A stretch of 37,158 bases of DNA from Bacteriovoracaceae bacterium (GTDB lineage: Bacteria > Bdellovibrionota > Bacteriovoracia > Bacteriovoracales > Bacteriovoracaceae): positions 1 to 37,158 of the forward strand of contig JABIHA010000040.1 of assembly GCA_018649885.1 (NCBI GenBank), written 5' to 3'. Under the pieces are notes generated by a model that was given only the letters and a program-made list of their open reading frames with translations, searched no databases and had not been told where the DNA came from. The stretch's first letter is position 1; every line of letters starts with the position of its first letter. Made by a program: the position numbers and the translations under genes. Of this stretch, positions 8,322 to 16,651 are shown one piece after another.

Positions 8322-8803
8322 TGTTTGGCCCCTGTTTTACGGTTGGGGTGAATAGGGGGGGGATCAGCTTTCCATTGTGGAAATTTGGGAGCATGGGGGT
8401 TATGGCACTCTACACAAGTGTATCTGTGCTTTACGCCTTCCCAGCTACCAACTTGCTTGCCGTGGGCCCCAGATCTAAAGTCTGGGCCTTTTTCACCGTG
8501 GCATTGAATACACAGAAGGTGTGAGTCGTTGAAGCTAATTTTCTTTTCATTAATTAGCCTTAACTTGTCACGGTCGTTTTGATCGTGACAGAGCTTACAA
8601 TTTTTCACATCTTCCATATGCTTAAATTTTAAATCTTCATGAGGTTTGGGCAGCGGAAAAGTGGGCGTGGAGGTTTTAATTTCCGAGTGGCACTTCATGC
8701 ATGGAAAGTTGGGGACAGAAAATGTTCTGTCATCAATCACCACCTGAGCAAGTGCTTGGCCTACAAATAGTAGAGAAACTATAATCTTTGTAATCATCAT
8801 CAT
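8318..8803 (-). CDS. Periplasmic tetraheme cytochrome c
   Basis: A 161-residue protein with a cleavable Sec signal (cleavage near ALA-QV, residue 20) and four CxxCH heme-binding motifs: CMKCH at 35, CKLCH at 69, CIQCH at 98 and CVECH at 130. With four hemes in about 140 residues it is an electron carrier rather than an enzyme. It has no retained membrane anchor, unlike NrfH. Its position between the octaheme protein and the Fe-S/NrfD pair suggests it plays the NrfB-like donor role. Its last codon and TGA overlap the TTG start of the Fe-S gene, so translation is coupled. It could also be a subunit of the octaheme complex. Confidence 0.87.
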   Translation of the reverse strand: MMMITKIIVSLLFVGQALAQVVIDDRTFSVPNFPCMKCHSEIKTSTPTFPLPKPHEDLKFKHMEDVKNCKLCHDQNDRDKLRLINEKKISFNDSHLLCIQCHGEKGPDFRSGAHGKQVGSWEGVKHRYTCVECHNPHAPKFPQWKADPPPIHPNRKTGAKH

Positions 8804-8809
8804 ACCATC

Positions 8810-9253
8810 TTAAAGCATAAGTTTGTGGGCCAAGCTGTCTTGATCCCTTATCCCTAATGTTCTTGCAGCGAGTTCATCCATCAACCAATCATCATAATCT
8901 TTTAGATAAGTATTTTCTGGGAAAGTGACTGAGAACACTTTGTGGGTTCCGAGGTATTTCCCAGTGGATTCCTCTGCAAAAAAACATTCAACTACAAATG
9001 TCTTTCCATGGGGCATCAGCGCTCCGTAAAGGCTAATGCCATCTCCTTCATAATCATTTTCATTCATTTTGGAGAAGATAGGCCAATTCATGACGAGAAA
9101 GATGCCGGTAATCTCAGGTGCAAATGCAGGCTTAAGATTTCCATTCTCGTCAAGCTTTAGGAAACTAGAGCCAACCGGCATTTGTTTTGTCTCAGAGGTT
9201 ATCTCTTTTAAAACAATATTATCCAGGACTATAGTTTCCGTAATGGTCTCCAT
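8810..9253 (-). CDS. Small soluble protein of the cytochrome operon, unknown function
   Basis: A 147-residue acidic protein with no signal peptide, no cysteine-heme motif and no membrane segment, so it should be cytosolic, unlike every other product of this operon. Its ATG overlaps the TAA of the octaheme gene (TAATG) and it ends six bases before the tetraheme start, so it is firmly embedded in the operon. I do not recognise a family. A role in assembly, maturation or regulation of the exported complex is possible, but nothing in the sequence shows it. Confidence 0.7.
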   Translation of the reverse strand: METITETIVLDNIVLKEITSETKQMPVGSSFLKLDENGNLKPAFAPEITGIFLVMNWPIFSKMNENDYEGDGISLYGALMPHGKTFVVECFFAEESTGKYLGTHKVFSVTFPENTYLKDYDDWLMDELAARTLGIRDQDSLAHKLML

Positions 9254-10688
9254 TATTTCTTCCTTGCCTTAAATTTTCTTTTTCTTTCGGCCCTTACTTT
9301 CTTTTCACTGTTACTCATTTTTCCTAAGAACCACTTGTGGTTGTCATGGTTTAGGATCTCATCGAGTTTTTTCTCAAGCGCATGGGCAGCTTCAACCTTC
9401 GAAGGATTCGAACTTGCGAGTCCCTTTTCTATAAGGTGTTTAAGCTCTGGAATGAATTTAACATAAAAGTGTTTGGCTATTTCATAAGTACCATGCCAGT
9501 GAGTGTAGTCAGGTCCCATCATCGCAGCGCCATGTCTGGCCCTTCTGCCTTCGTGGTGCCATAGCTCAAACCATATGAAATCTATCTTATTAGAGAATTT
9601 CACAGGACTAATTAAAGGCTTGGCCACTTTCATTAAAGCGATACCAGGCTTGGCAAATTTTTCATTGTAAAGAGTGATAAGAGCGTCGTATTGCAGGTAG
9701 AAGTTTCCTACGTACTCATTATTGTGACAGCTGACACAAACCTTTTTCATATTGGCACGTCTAGTTTTCCAATTGATGTTAGCGCCTGGAAGACCAAGTT
9801 TCGCATCAGACACTTCAGGTCTAATGGAAGTAGGTGGTCTGTTATTCCAAGAGATTCTCATGCCCACATCATGGGTCACAGGCATAGTTTTTGTAGCAGA
9901 CATGTGACAAGTCGCACAGGTTGGCCCAGTATTATAGTCTTCACCTGGTATCCACTTGGGATTGTCTAGCTTCATCTTATGTTTGTTTGCTTGGTAGGCG
10001 ATGCCGTGTTTTGACTCGTTATAGATTTCTAATTGAGGATGGTCAGGTCCCATGTGACATTTACCACAATTTTCTGGCTGTCTTGCTTGAGCAACGGAAA
10101 ATTCGTGGCGAGAGTGACAGGCTGAACAAGCACCCTTTGATCCATCTGGGTTAATCCTTCCAATGCCTGTGTTGGGCCAAGTTGCTGGATCAAGTTTTCC
10201 ATTTTTTAAAACTTTAACTTCAGAGCCGTGACACTGCCAACAGCCGCTGACAGCAGCCGCACTATTTCCGTTTGGAAAACCTTCTGTTTTAAAGCCTCTA
10301 TTACCTTCGACAACCTCAGCTAAAATATTGTCAAGGGAGCCCAAAATATTTCCGGCCTCAACGTGGTGAGAGGATGCAAACTCTTTAACTTCCCTAGAGT
10401 GACATTTGGAACAGTCCTTAGGGGAGACGATAACAGAGATTCTTTTTTTGTAGTGCATGAATGCATCTTTGTCCGTCGCATTTGCTTGGTGACACTCATA
10501 ACAGGACACTTTCCCTCTATAGTGTTTAGAGGCCCCCACATCTCTACAATGGCAGGTGATGTCTTTTTGTGACATTCTATACAAGCCTTACTCTCAGTAG
10601 AGAATTCGTTGGGCGTCGTTTTGGCGTGAACCAAAGACACAAGTGAAAAAGTAACTAACAAGGTTTTGAGAAATAGTTTGCTGAACAC
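9253..10688 (-). CDS. Octaheme HAO-family cytochrome c, frameshifted as read
   Basis: Two overlapping frames together make one protein of about 478 residues. The first, from GTG at 10688 (GGAGAG ribosome site four bases upstream), gives a signal peptide ending near VHA and the first heme motif CIECH. The second gives seven more: CYECH, CSKCH, CWQCH, CSACH, CGKCH, CATCH and CVSCH. Eight CxxCH plus blocks such as PNTGIGRINPDGS, CGKCHMGPDHPQLEIY and VTHDVGMRISW identify the hydroxylamine oxidoreductase family. The frames join cleanly if one G is added to the G5 tract complementary to 10533-10537, restoring a ...W-G-A-S-K-H... junction. It may be a sequence error, a real lesion or a slippage site. 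Several family members in non-nitrifiers act reductively on nitrite or hydroxylamine. Confidence 0.85.
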
Positions 10689-10874
10689 GTGACTCTCCGC
10701 ATTTATAAGTGATTATTGATATCATTATTTTATTTACAATAACATGTTGAAATCATTCTCGTCTTAATTGTAAAAGATATAAATGATATAGGTCAACATG
10801 TGGTGAAGAAATATTAAATAGTGCGCGTCTAATTTATCAAACTAATCTCTGATCTATCGCACCCTATTTTGACC
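10689..10874 (-). promoter_or_regulatory. Upstream region of the cytochrome operon with an inverted repeat
   Basis: This AT-rich region should hold the promoter of the leftward cytochrome operon. ACATGTTGA at 10742-10750 is the exact complement-reverse of TCAACATGT at 10793-10801. Just inside these arms, ATCATT (10752-10757) and AATGAT (10782-10787) also pair, giving an extended bulged inverted repeat. An 8-base palindrome TGATATCA lies at 10717-10724, closer to the gene. These are candidate regulator sites. No canonical FNR/Dnr site of the TTGAT-N4-ATCAA type is present. Confidence 0.4.
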
Positions 10875-10904
10875 GATAAAAATAAGCCCCTTCTAGTAGG
10901 GGCT
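10873..10904 (-). terminator. Intrinsic terminator of the PFOR gene
   Basis: Reading leftward, AGCCCCT-ACTAGA-AGGGGCT (arms 10898-10904 and 10885-10891) is followed by TTATTTTTA. The stem overlaps the PFOR stop codon, so termination follows immediately after translation. Confidence 0.8.
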
Positions 10905-13900
10905 ATAGAGTCTTGAGGGTTTCTTGATGAAGCTCATAGGTCTTTGAGAAAAATTCTTCTTTCTTAATTTTACCGGTATCAAACTTAACCAGCAAAATTT
11001 GCTGGGCCCTATAATCCTTGTTTTCTACACCGGCCCGACTTTGAAGTCTTCTCCAATTTTTTCTTCTCTCAACACAAAATAAAACCATGTGCCTTGATAT
11101 GCCAACAGTTTTTCTCTTTCCGTTTTCATCTACAATATCTGTGTAGACGCCTACTACTGGTGTGTAGCTTCTATGGTTTAGGTCAAGGTAGCGTCTGTGG
11201 ATGACATCTGCTTGGGTGATTCGAACCAGCAGATCGTCGAGGTTAATCATTTTGTTATCGTCAGTTAATTTGATGAAGTGCCTTCTAAAACGTCCTTCTG
11301 TGGCGGCCCACTGTACAACTGTGGCATCGTAGGGCCTTTTATTGCTGTCTTTTTTTGAATTCCAGTCTCTTGAGTTTCTGGGGTTTGCTTTGATATCAAA
11401 GGCCTCGTGATCGTTTTCACCTAAGATAGGATTGAATATAAACTCAGGGGCCCCTCTGGTATCTCTGACACTAATGGCCTGCTTTTGGCTCATATTGTCG
11501 CCAACTCCATGCTCTGGCTGGCAAGTTGTGAAGGATTGAATAAACGAAACTCCTCGGTGGAGAAGTCCATCTAAGACGGCCTTGTAGTACTTTCCAGCAT
11601 TGGCCATAGAAACGGCGGCCACAAAAGGAGAGCCATGTCCCGAGGTAAATATTTGGGCCAACTCTTTTCTCTCTGTAAGCTTACCCTCTGAGTATTTACC
11701 GTATTGATTCATATCAAAACCACCAGGCATGATGGAGCTATCAGAGTTTTGACCTCCGGTATTGGAATAGACTTGGGTGTCGAGCATCAAAATGTGGATA
11801 TTGGGTCTGTTTTGTAAGATCACCTTTGATACGTTTTGAAACCCAATATCTCCAAGTGCGCCGTCTCCTCCAACTGCCCAAACCTTGGGAAGCTCTAGGA
11901 TTTCTAAATCACTCATTTGAGTGTCACTAAAATGAGTCAGAAATAGATAGTCATCCTGACCAAAACTATCAGCGCCAGAGAGAACTAAATTTGCCAGTCT
12001 CTCTGGAATTACTGAACGCCTTGCATGGTCCATGATAAAGCTTTCAGCAACAAGCCAGCCAATAGTTGCGCCGTCTTGAAATAGAGAGTTCATCCACGGA
12101 TAGGGGTGAGGATTTGAAGGATGGGTTGAGCCATAAACAGTGTTACAACCTGTAGATGCAGTCATACTCATGACTGTCATTCCTTGGTGGTGTCCATCAA
12201 TGACTTGATGGGTTTTATGATTGGCGGCATCTGTTTCGAGCACCGTGGAAAGGGCATCAATAAGATTTTTATCATTACCACTAAATTCTTTTTCAATTCT
12301 TTTTTTGGTTTCTTCCAAACTATCTGCGCCAATGCCCATGATTAAATGGGTGATGGCCAATTTAATATTTTCATAGCTAGTAGGATTTTTCTGGGAGAGT
12401 TTTTCAAGAGCTGCGAGTCCATTGGTTTTAATGGCACCCGCTACAGCTAGAACTCTTTCAATTTTTCTATCCCATACAGGTCTCATTAGCGCTTCTGTCA
12501 TGGTCACAATACCGCGTAGGACTGATTTTTCTCCGCATCCAGCACAGGAGCCATCACCACTAACAAATGCCTGGTAGTGATCTTGTACCATTAGGTGATT
12601 GTGTAAAATCGCCGCTCTAGTTTCTTCAATGTTATCTGGATCAAATAGTCCTAGGTATTTTCTGGGAGTTCTTGGAAGTGTTTTGAAAAACTCCATGGCA
12701 CTGAGATGCTCACCTCTAAGCTCAGAGTCTTCGTCTACCATTGTGAGGGCCTCATGATCTCCACATGCATCAACACATTCGGCGCAGCCCTTACACAGAT
12801 CACTTACAAATATAGAAAATAGTCCACCTTCTCCAGGAGATTTCTTTTCAAGCATTTGAAAGATACTTCTAGTCTTTCCATAGCCCAGGGGGAGAGTTTT
12901 TAAGATTTTTTTGATTTCATCAAGCGAATCGTGGGAGAGATCTCCAAGTTTCATCAATTGTTCTGAAACCAAATCGTTAAAAGGAGTGATATGTTTGTCT
13001 GCTATAGACTTGTTCATTCCCTCTCTTACCACCTCCGTGATCTCTGTTACTTTGGCCATAAGCATTTTTCTATCTTTTTCAGAGCTTACATATTGGCCAA
13101 AAACCTTTCTCAGTACTACATCCAGATCTTGTGAAGTATTGGGTAGAGCTGTATCAGGACAGACATCAATACAACTCATGCACTGGGTACATTTATAGGG
13201 ATCTATGACTGGTGTTTTTATTCTCGATACAAATTTCGAATTTCTTGCACCCGATGCCGCAGGCATTATCCCCGTTGCAGTGAGCGCCGAGGCCTTTTGA
13301 TTATAGATATCTCCCTCAAGAAACTCTTCACTATATTTTTTGAAATCAAAAATAGGGGAGTATACGCTTGCGTCCCCAGAAGGTGTTCCATCAACACTTT
13401 TGACACTGCAATTTTGAGGAGAGATAATGTGTCCTTTAAGAGCAGAGTTATCAAAATCATCAACTTCTCCAAAAGGTATTTTTTTGGTTTTTTCAAAACC
13501 AGCTTTCATCACTTCCATATTGGATGCCACAACATCATCACCAAAACGTCCAAATTTCTTATGGTACTGCTTATTCACAGTATCTAGGAAGGTATCGTGA
13601 TCAATACTGTGCTCTTTAAGAAATGTTGAAACTTGAAAGAAGGCACCGAGAAAACTATTTCCCTGCATTCTTGTTTGAAGGGCCTCATTACTGGTATTGG
13701 ACTTGGCCACTTCAAAGCCATTAAGAGTGTAGAGTTTTATATCGTGATCAATCAATTGCTTTCGATACTTGGGGGGGATTCGCTGCCAAACTTCTTTGTC
13801 ACTGATATTTGATTCCCAGATAAAGGCCCCGCCTGGCTTTAGGCCATTGAGGGGATTGGTATGGGTAAAGATTTTAGGGTCACAGCACAGGACAACATCC

Positions 13901-15522
13901 ACATGGTTTAGATCACAGTTAACTCTAATTCTTTCACGAGCAACTACTAAGAAGTAATTGGTAGGAGCACCTTTTTTCTCAGAACCGTATTTTGGATTGG
14001 CAGAGATATGTAAAAGTTGCTTTGATTTGTCAGTGTTTAGCTTGGAGACCTCTGAGAGGTTTCCAAGAATTTCGGCCATGTTTTTACCTGTGGTAATGGC
14101 ACCCCAGCCGCCAATAGAATGAATTCTAACAGCAATGGCACTTTCAGGGAGCAGGCTGACCACATCACTAGAAATGACTGCATAGGGGTGATTGACTCCT
14201 AAATAAATGAAGCTCTCTCCATCATTTGCAGCTTTTCCATCCATTCTTTTGGTTTTGCCTCTGACATACTCGTAGGCCCCCAAAATATTTTCCGGTCTAA
14301 AATCTCTCGATCCCAGTCCGTAAACCCCTTCAAATATACGGGGAACATCTTCTTCATTTAAAGTCGGAAGGTGGGCGTGACAATTGGTGGTGGCATTTTC
14401 ACGGGCCTTGGAAATGGCAGCACGCACATCTCTTGCAATGGGGTTTGAGCCAGAGTTAGGCTCATCAGTTCTCTCAAGAATAATGACATTTTTCAAACCA
14501 CTGATGGCCTCTATGATGGCCTTTTCGGGAAAGGGTCTTATGACATTGAGGTGCATGACACCAATATTATCATTGTGAGTTTCTTTAATGTAATCAATGG
14601 CCGCTTCTATATTTTCTGCACTTGAGCCCAGACTTAAAAAGACTGTGTCGGCCTTATCACAGTTGTATTTGTCTATAAGTCCATATTTTCGACCAGTGAG
14701 GTTATAGAATTCAGTATAGGCCTTTTCTAAAAATCCTAAAATATATTGATGAAAGGCACATCTTCTGGCGATAACACCAGTCATATAGTGTTCTTGGTTT
14801 TGAACAGAGCCCAATAGAATTGGATTTTTTAGACTATAGACTTCTGGAATTCTTCTACGTGTTGGGCCAAAGAGTTCTTTTTGTTCTTCTGTGGGAGTGT
14901 CGATAATATCTGAAGGGTGTCCCAGGTATTCTCTTATAAGCTCACTTTCAAGCTCAAGAAAAGTTCTTTCTAGGTGAGTTGTCAAAAAGCCATCTTGAAT
15001 ATTCATTCCAGGTGTTAGAGACAATTCAGTGACACGTCTTAGAATTAGGGTTTGGTCTACTGCTTGCTGGGCATCTTTGGCCATTAACATGGTCCAACCC
15101 GTATCCAGTGCGGCCATTATATCATCGTGTCCACAGTGAACATTAAGAGCGTGCTTGGTCAATGCCCTTGCACCAACATTGAGAACCATGGTGGAGAGTT
15201 TTCCTGGGGCGTGGTAGTACTGTTCAAGTCCATAGACTATTCCCTGACCAGAGGTAAAGTTGGAAACTCTTTTACCTGTTACTGAAAAGGCAATGGCCCC
15301 ACCTTGAGCAGAGTGCTCTCCCTCAGCTTCAACGGCCTTAACCTGATCACCAAAAACAGTTTGGGTTCCAGCCGCCACTGACATTTCAAAATTTTCACCT
15401 TGCTCTGTACTGGGGGTTATAGGATAAAAGACTCCACAATCAGAAATTCTCGCCTCTGTTTTTGAAACAAGTTGATTGCCATTGGTAGTCACTCTTTTTC
15501 CAGGGAATTTAAATTCTGGCAT
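10903..15522 (-). CDS. nifJ: Pyruvate:ferredoxin (flavodoxin) oxidoreductase, long form
   Basis: A single-chain 2-oxoacid:ferredoxin oxidoreductase of 1539 residues converting pyruvate and CoA to acetyl-CoA, CO2 and reduced ferredoxin or flavodoxin in the cytoplasm. In order: the substrate/TPP domain with FYPITPSTEQGE near the start; the CoA and gamma domains; two 4Fe-4S motifs CTQCMSCIDVC (about residue 777) and CKGCAECVDAC (about 909); the CAGCGEK cluster region (about 992); and the TPP-binding GGDGALGDIGFQN (about 1217) with DTQVYSNTGGQ. Classical enzymes are near 1170-1200 residues, so this one is about 350 longer. Much of the extra length lies between the two cluster motifs (about 130 residues against about 45) and after CAGCGEK. 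The start is ATG at 15522, because a GGAG lies upstream and the homology begins there; upstream in-frame codons look untranslated. Confidence 0.93.
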   Translation of the reverse strand: MPEFKFPGKRVTTNGNQLVSKTEARISDCGVFYPITPSTEQGENFEMSVAAGTQTVFGDQVKAVEAEGEHSAQGGAIAFSVTGKRVSNFTSGQGIVYGLEQYYHAPGKLSTMVLNVGARALTKHALNVHCGHDDIMAALDTGWTMLMAKDAQQAVDQTLILRRVTELSLTPGMNIQDGFLTTHLERTFLELESELIREYLGHPSDIIDTPTEEQKELFGPTRRRIPEVYSLKNPILLGSVQNQEHYMTGVIARRCAFHQYILGFLEKAYTEFYNLTGRKYGLIDKYNCDKADTVFLSLGSSAENIEAAIDYIKETHNDNIGVMHLNVIRPFPEKAIIEAISGLKNVIILERTDEPNSGSNPIARDVRAAISKARENATTNCHAHLPTLNEEDVPRIFEGVYGLGSRDFRPENILGAYEYVRGKTKRMDGKAANDGESFIYLGVNHPYAVISSDVVSLLPESAIAVRIHSIGGWGAITTGKNMAEILGNLSEVSKLNTDKSKQLLHISANPKYGSEKKGAPTNYFLVVARERIRVNCDLNHVDVVLCCDPKIFTHTNPLNGLKPGGAFIWESNISDKEVWQRIPPKYRKQLIDHDIKLYTLNGFEVAKSNTSNEALQTRMQGNSFLGAFFQVSTFLKEHSIDHDTFLDTVNKQYHKKFGRFGDDVVASNMEVMKAGFEKTKKIPFGEVDDFDNSALKGHIISPQNCSVKSVDGTPSGDASVYSPIFDFKKYSEEFLEGDIYNQKASALTATGIMPAASGARNSKFVSRIKTPVIDPYKCTQCMSCIDVCPDTALPNTSQDLDVVLRKVFGQYVSSEKDRKMLMAKVTEITEVVREGMNKSIADKHITPFNDLVSEQLMKLGDLSHDSLDEIKKILKTLPLGYGKTRSIFQMLEKKSPGEGGLFSIFVSDLCKGCAECVDACGDHEALTMVDEDSELRGEHLSAMEFFKTLPRTPRKYLGLFDPDNIEETRAAILHNHLMVQDHYQAFVSGDGSCAGCGEKSVLRGIVTMTEALMRPVWDRKIERVLAVAGAIKTNGLAALEKLSQKNPTSYENIKLAITHLIMGIGADSLEETKKRIEKEFSGNDKNLIDALSTVLETDAANHKTHQVIDGHHQGMTVMSMTASTGCNTVYGSTHPSNPHPYPWMNSLFQDGATIGWLVAESFIMDHARRSVIPERLANLVLSGADSFGQDDYLFLTHFSDTQMSDLEILELPKVWAVGGDGALGDIGFQNVSKVILQNRPNIHILMLDTQVYSNTGGQNSDSSIMPGGFDMNQYGKYSEGKLTERKELAQIFTSGHGSPFVAAVSMANAGKYYKAVLDGLLHRGVSFIQSFTTCQPEHGVGDNMSQKQAISVRDTRGAPEFIFNPILGENDHEAFDIKANPRNSRDWNSKKDSNKRPYDATVVQWAATEGRFRRHFIKLTDDNKMINLDDLLVRITQADVIHRRYLDLNHRSYTPVVGVYTDIVDENGKRKTVGISRHMVLFCVERRKNWRRLQSRAGVENKDYRAQQILLVKFDTGKIKKEEFFSKTYELHQETLKTL

Positions 15523-15903
15523 TTTTATGTACTCCGCTAATTTTATGAACGTAAATAGTATATTATAAAGAACGCACAAACAAAACGAGATCCTTTGTGT
15601 TTTGTTAAGAAGAAGCTTTAAGCGAATAATCGCCCCATGAAAATTTACACTGAATCATATTCAATTTTTGAGATTCAGACCTGATCAATAATAAAAAAGA
15701 ATATGCGAATTGTTGTGTGACAATAGAAGCATTTTAGGCAGCTTTTATTGGCAGTAATTCAATAAATTTTATTTCCTTAGGTTTCATGAATTACAGCAGC
15801 TTGCCCTCTTCGGTCAAAGGAGGAGTCCAAATTGGTTCACAATATAGGTAATGATTCACTTGTAAAAAACTGGCAAGTGAGAAAACCAAAAAGGGGAACG
15901 TTT
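15523..15903. promoter_or_regulatory. Divergent intergenic region between PFOR and the secreted protein
   Basis: About 380 bases without a convincing gene. It contains TTTATTG/CAATAAA arms at 15744-15750 and 15760-15766. A hairpin TCACTTG (15856-15862) / CAAGTGA (15874-15880) with an 11-base loop lies about 23 bases before the ATG at 15904 and just upstream of its ribosome site. An upstream in-frame ATT-TTG-type start at 15832 is less likely than 15904 because it would bury the signal peptide behind 24 polar residues. Confidence 0.4.
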
Positions 15904-16344
15904 ATGGGAACCATTAAGAGTGTGATTGTGGCCATGGCCTTAATTATGAGTGCAAGCTATGCCTTTGCTGGTACGAAAGAAGCTTTCTGTCCACCCGGAT
16001 CAGTGCCTGCTCCATCTGCACCAGGTTCATTGAGGTGTGTTCAAGCTGGTGCTAAAATCGAAAAATACAAGCTTCCAAGAAAGGGGAGTAAGTGTGGTCC
16101 ACTAGGACACGCTAAAATTAGAGAGTTAAAAAAGTCACACGGTGTGTTTAAAAGAGGTTTTGATTATTGTGGTCTCAGAAATAATTATTCAGGTGTTCAG
16201 GTGGCCGCTCTTCCAAAGCTTTGTAAGCCAATTTACAAACATCTTCCTCTTGTAAAAAGAGACGTGAGGAGTGGAAAAAGAGATTATTGTGTCTATGGAA
16301 CGCCTAGAATTAAAAAGGTTAGTGTAAAAACTAGAAACTGGTAA
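15904..16344 (+). CDS. Small secreted protein with six cysteines
   Basis: A 146-residue protein beginning MGTIKSV with a Sec signal peptide cleaved near AFA-GT (about residue 22). An AAGGGGAA ribosome site at 15891-15898 supports the ATG at 15904. The mature protein has six cysteines, each preceded or followed by aromatic or charged residues, and is rich in lysine and arginine, so it is basic and probably held by three disulfides. I do not recognise a family. It stands alone between two transcription units with its own terminator, and the strong ribosome site and terminator suggest substantial expression. Confidence 0.75.
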   Translation: MGTIKSVIVAMALIMSASYAFAGTKEAFCPPGSVPAPSAPGSLRCVQAGAKIEKYKLPRKGSKCGPLGHAKIRELKKSHGVFKRGFDYCGLRNNYSGVQVAALPKLCKPIYKHLPLVKRDVRSGKRDYCVYGTPRIKKVSVKTRNW

Positions 16345-16371
16345 ATTTATCCAATAAATTTTCAGAAAAAG

Positions 16372-16398
16372 AGGGGAGTTTTTTAGCTCCCCTTTTTT
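16372..16398 (+). terminator. Strong intrinsic terminator
   Basis: AGGGGAG (16372-16378) and CTCCCCT (16387-16393) form a GC-rich stem with an 8-base loop, followed by a run of six T at 16393-16398. It terminates the secreted-protein gene. Confidence 0.92.
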
Positions 16399-16651
16399 AT
16401 GACACGCAGAGTTTTGAATAACTCAATGGCAGTTCCAGTCGTGCCCTGAGTAATGAAACTTGTGTATATGACATTGGTCATGGAAAATAGGATCAGACCG
16501 CTGCATATTTAACACTAGAAAAATGAAACCACGATGTGGTAAAACTAAGATATTCCTTACCTTGAGGACCTAAAGCGAGACAGCAATGGACTTAAGGCGG
16601 TACGGCACACTTGGAAACGAGTTTGTTTCCCGAATTTGGAGAGGAATGGAA
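16399..16651 (+). promoter_or_regulatory. Promoter region of the Moco operon
   Basis: This region should carry the promoter for moeA and the following genes. Short inverted repeats are present: ATGAC-ATTG-GTCAT at 16468-16481 and ACCAC-GAT-GTGGT at 16528-16540. It does not resemble a Moco riboswitch or a ModE site that I could recognise. No confident -35/-10 pair was found. Confidence 0.35.
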
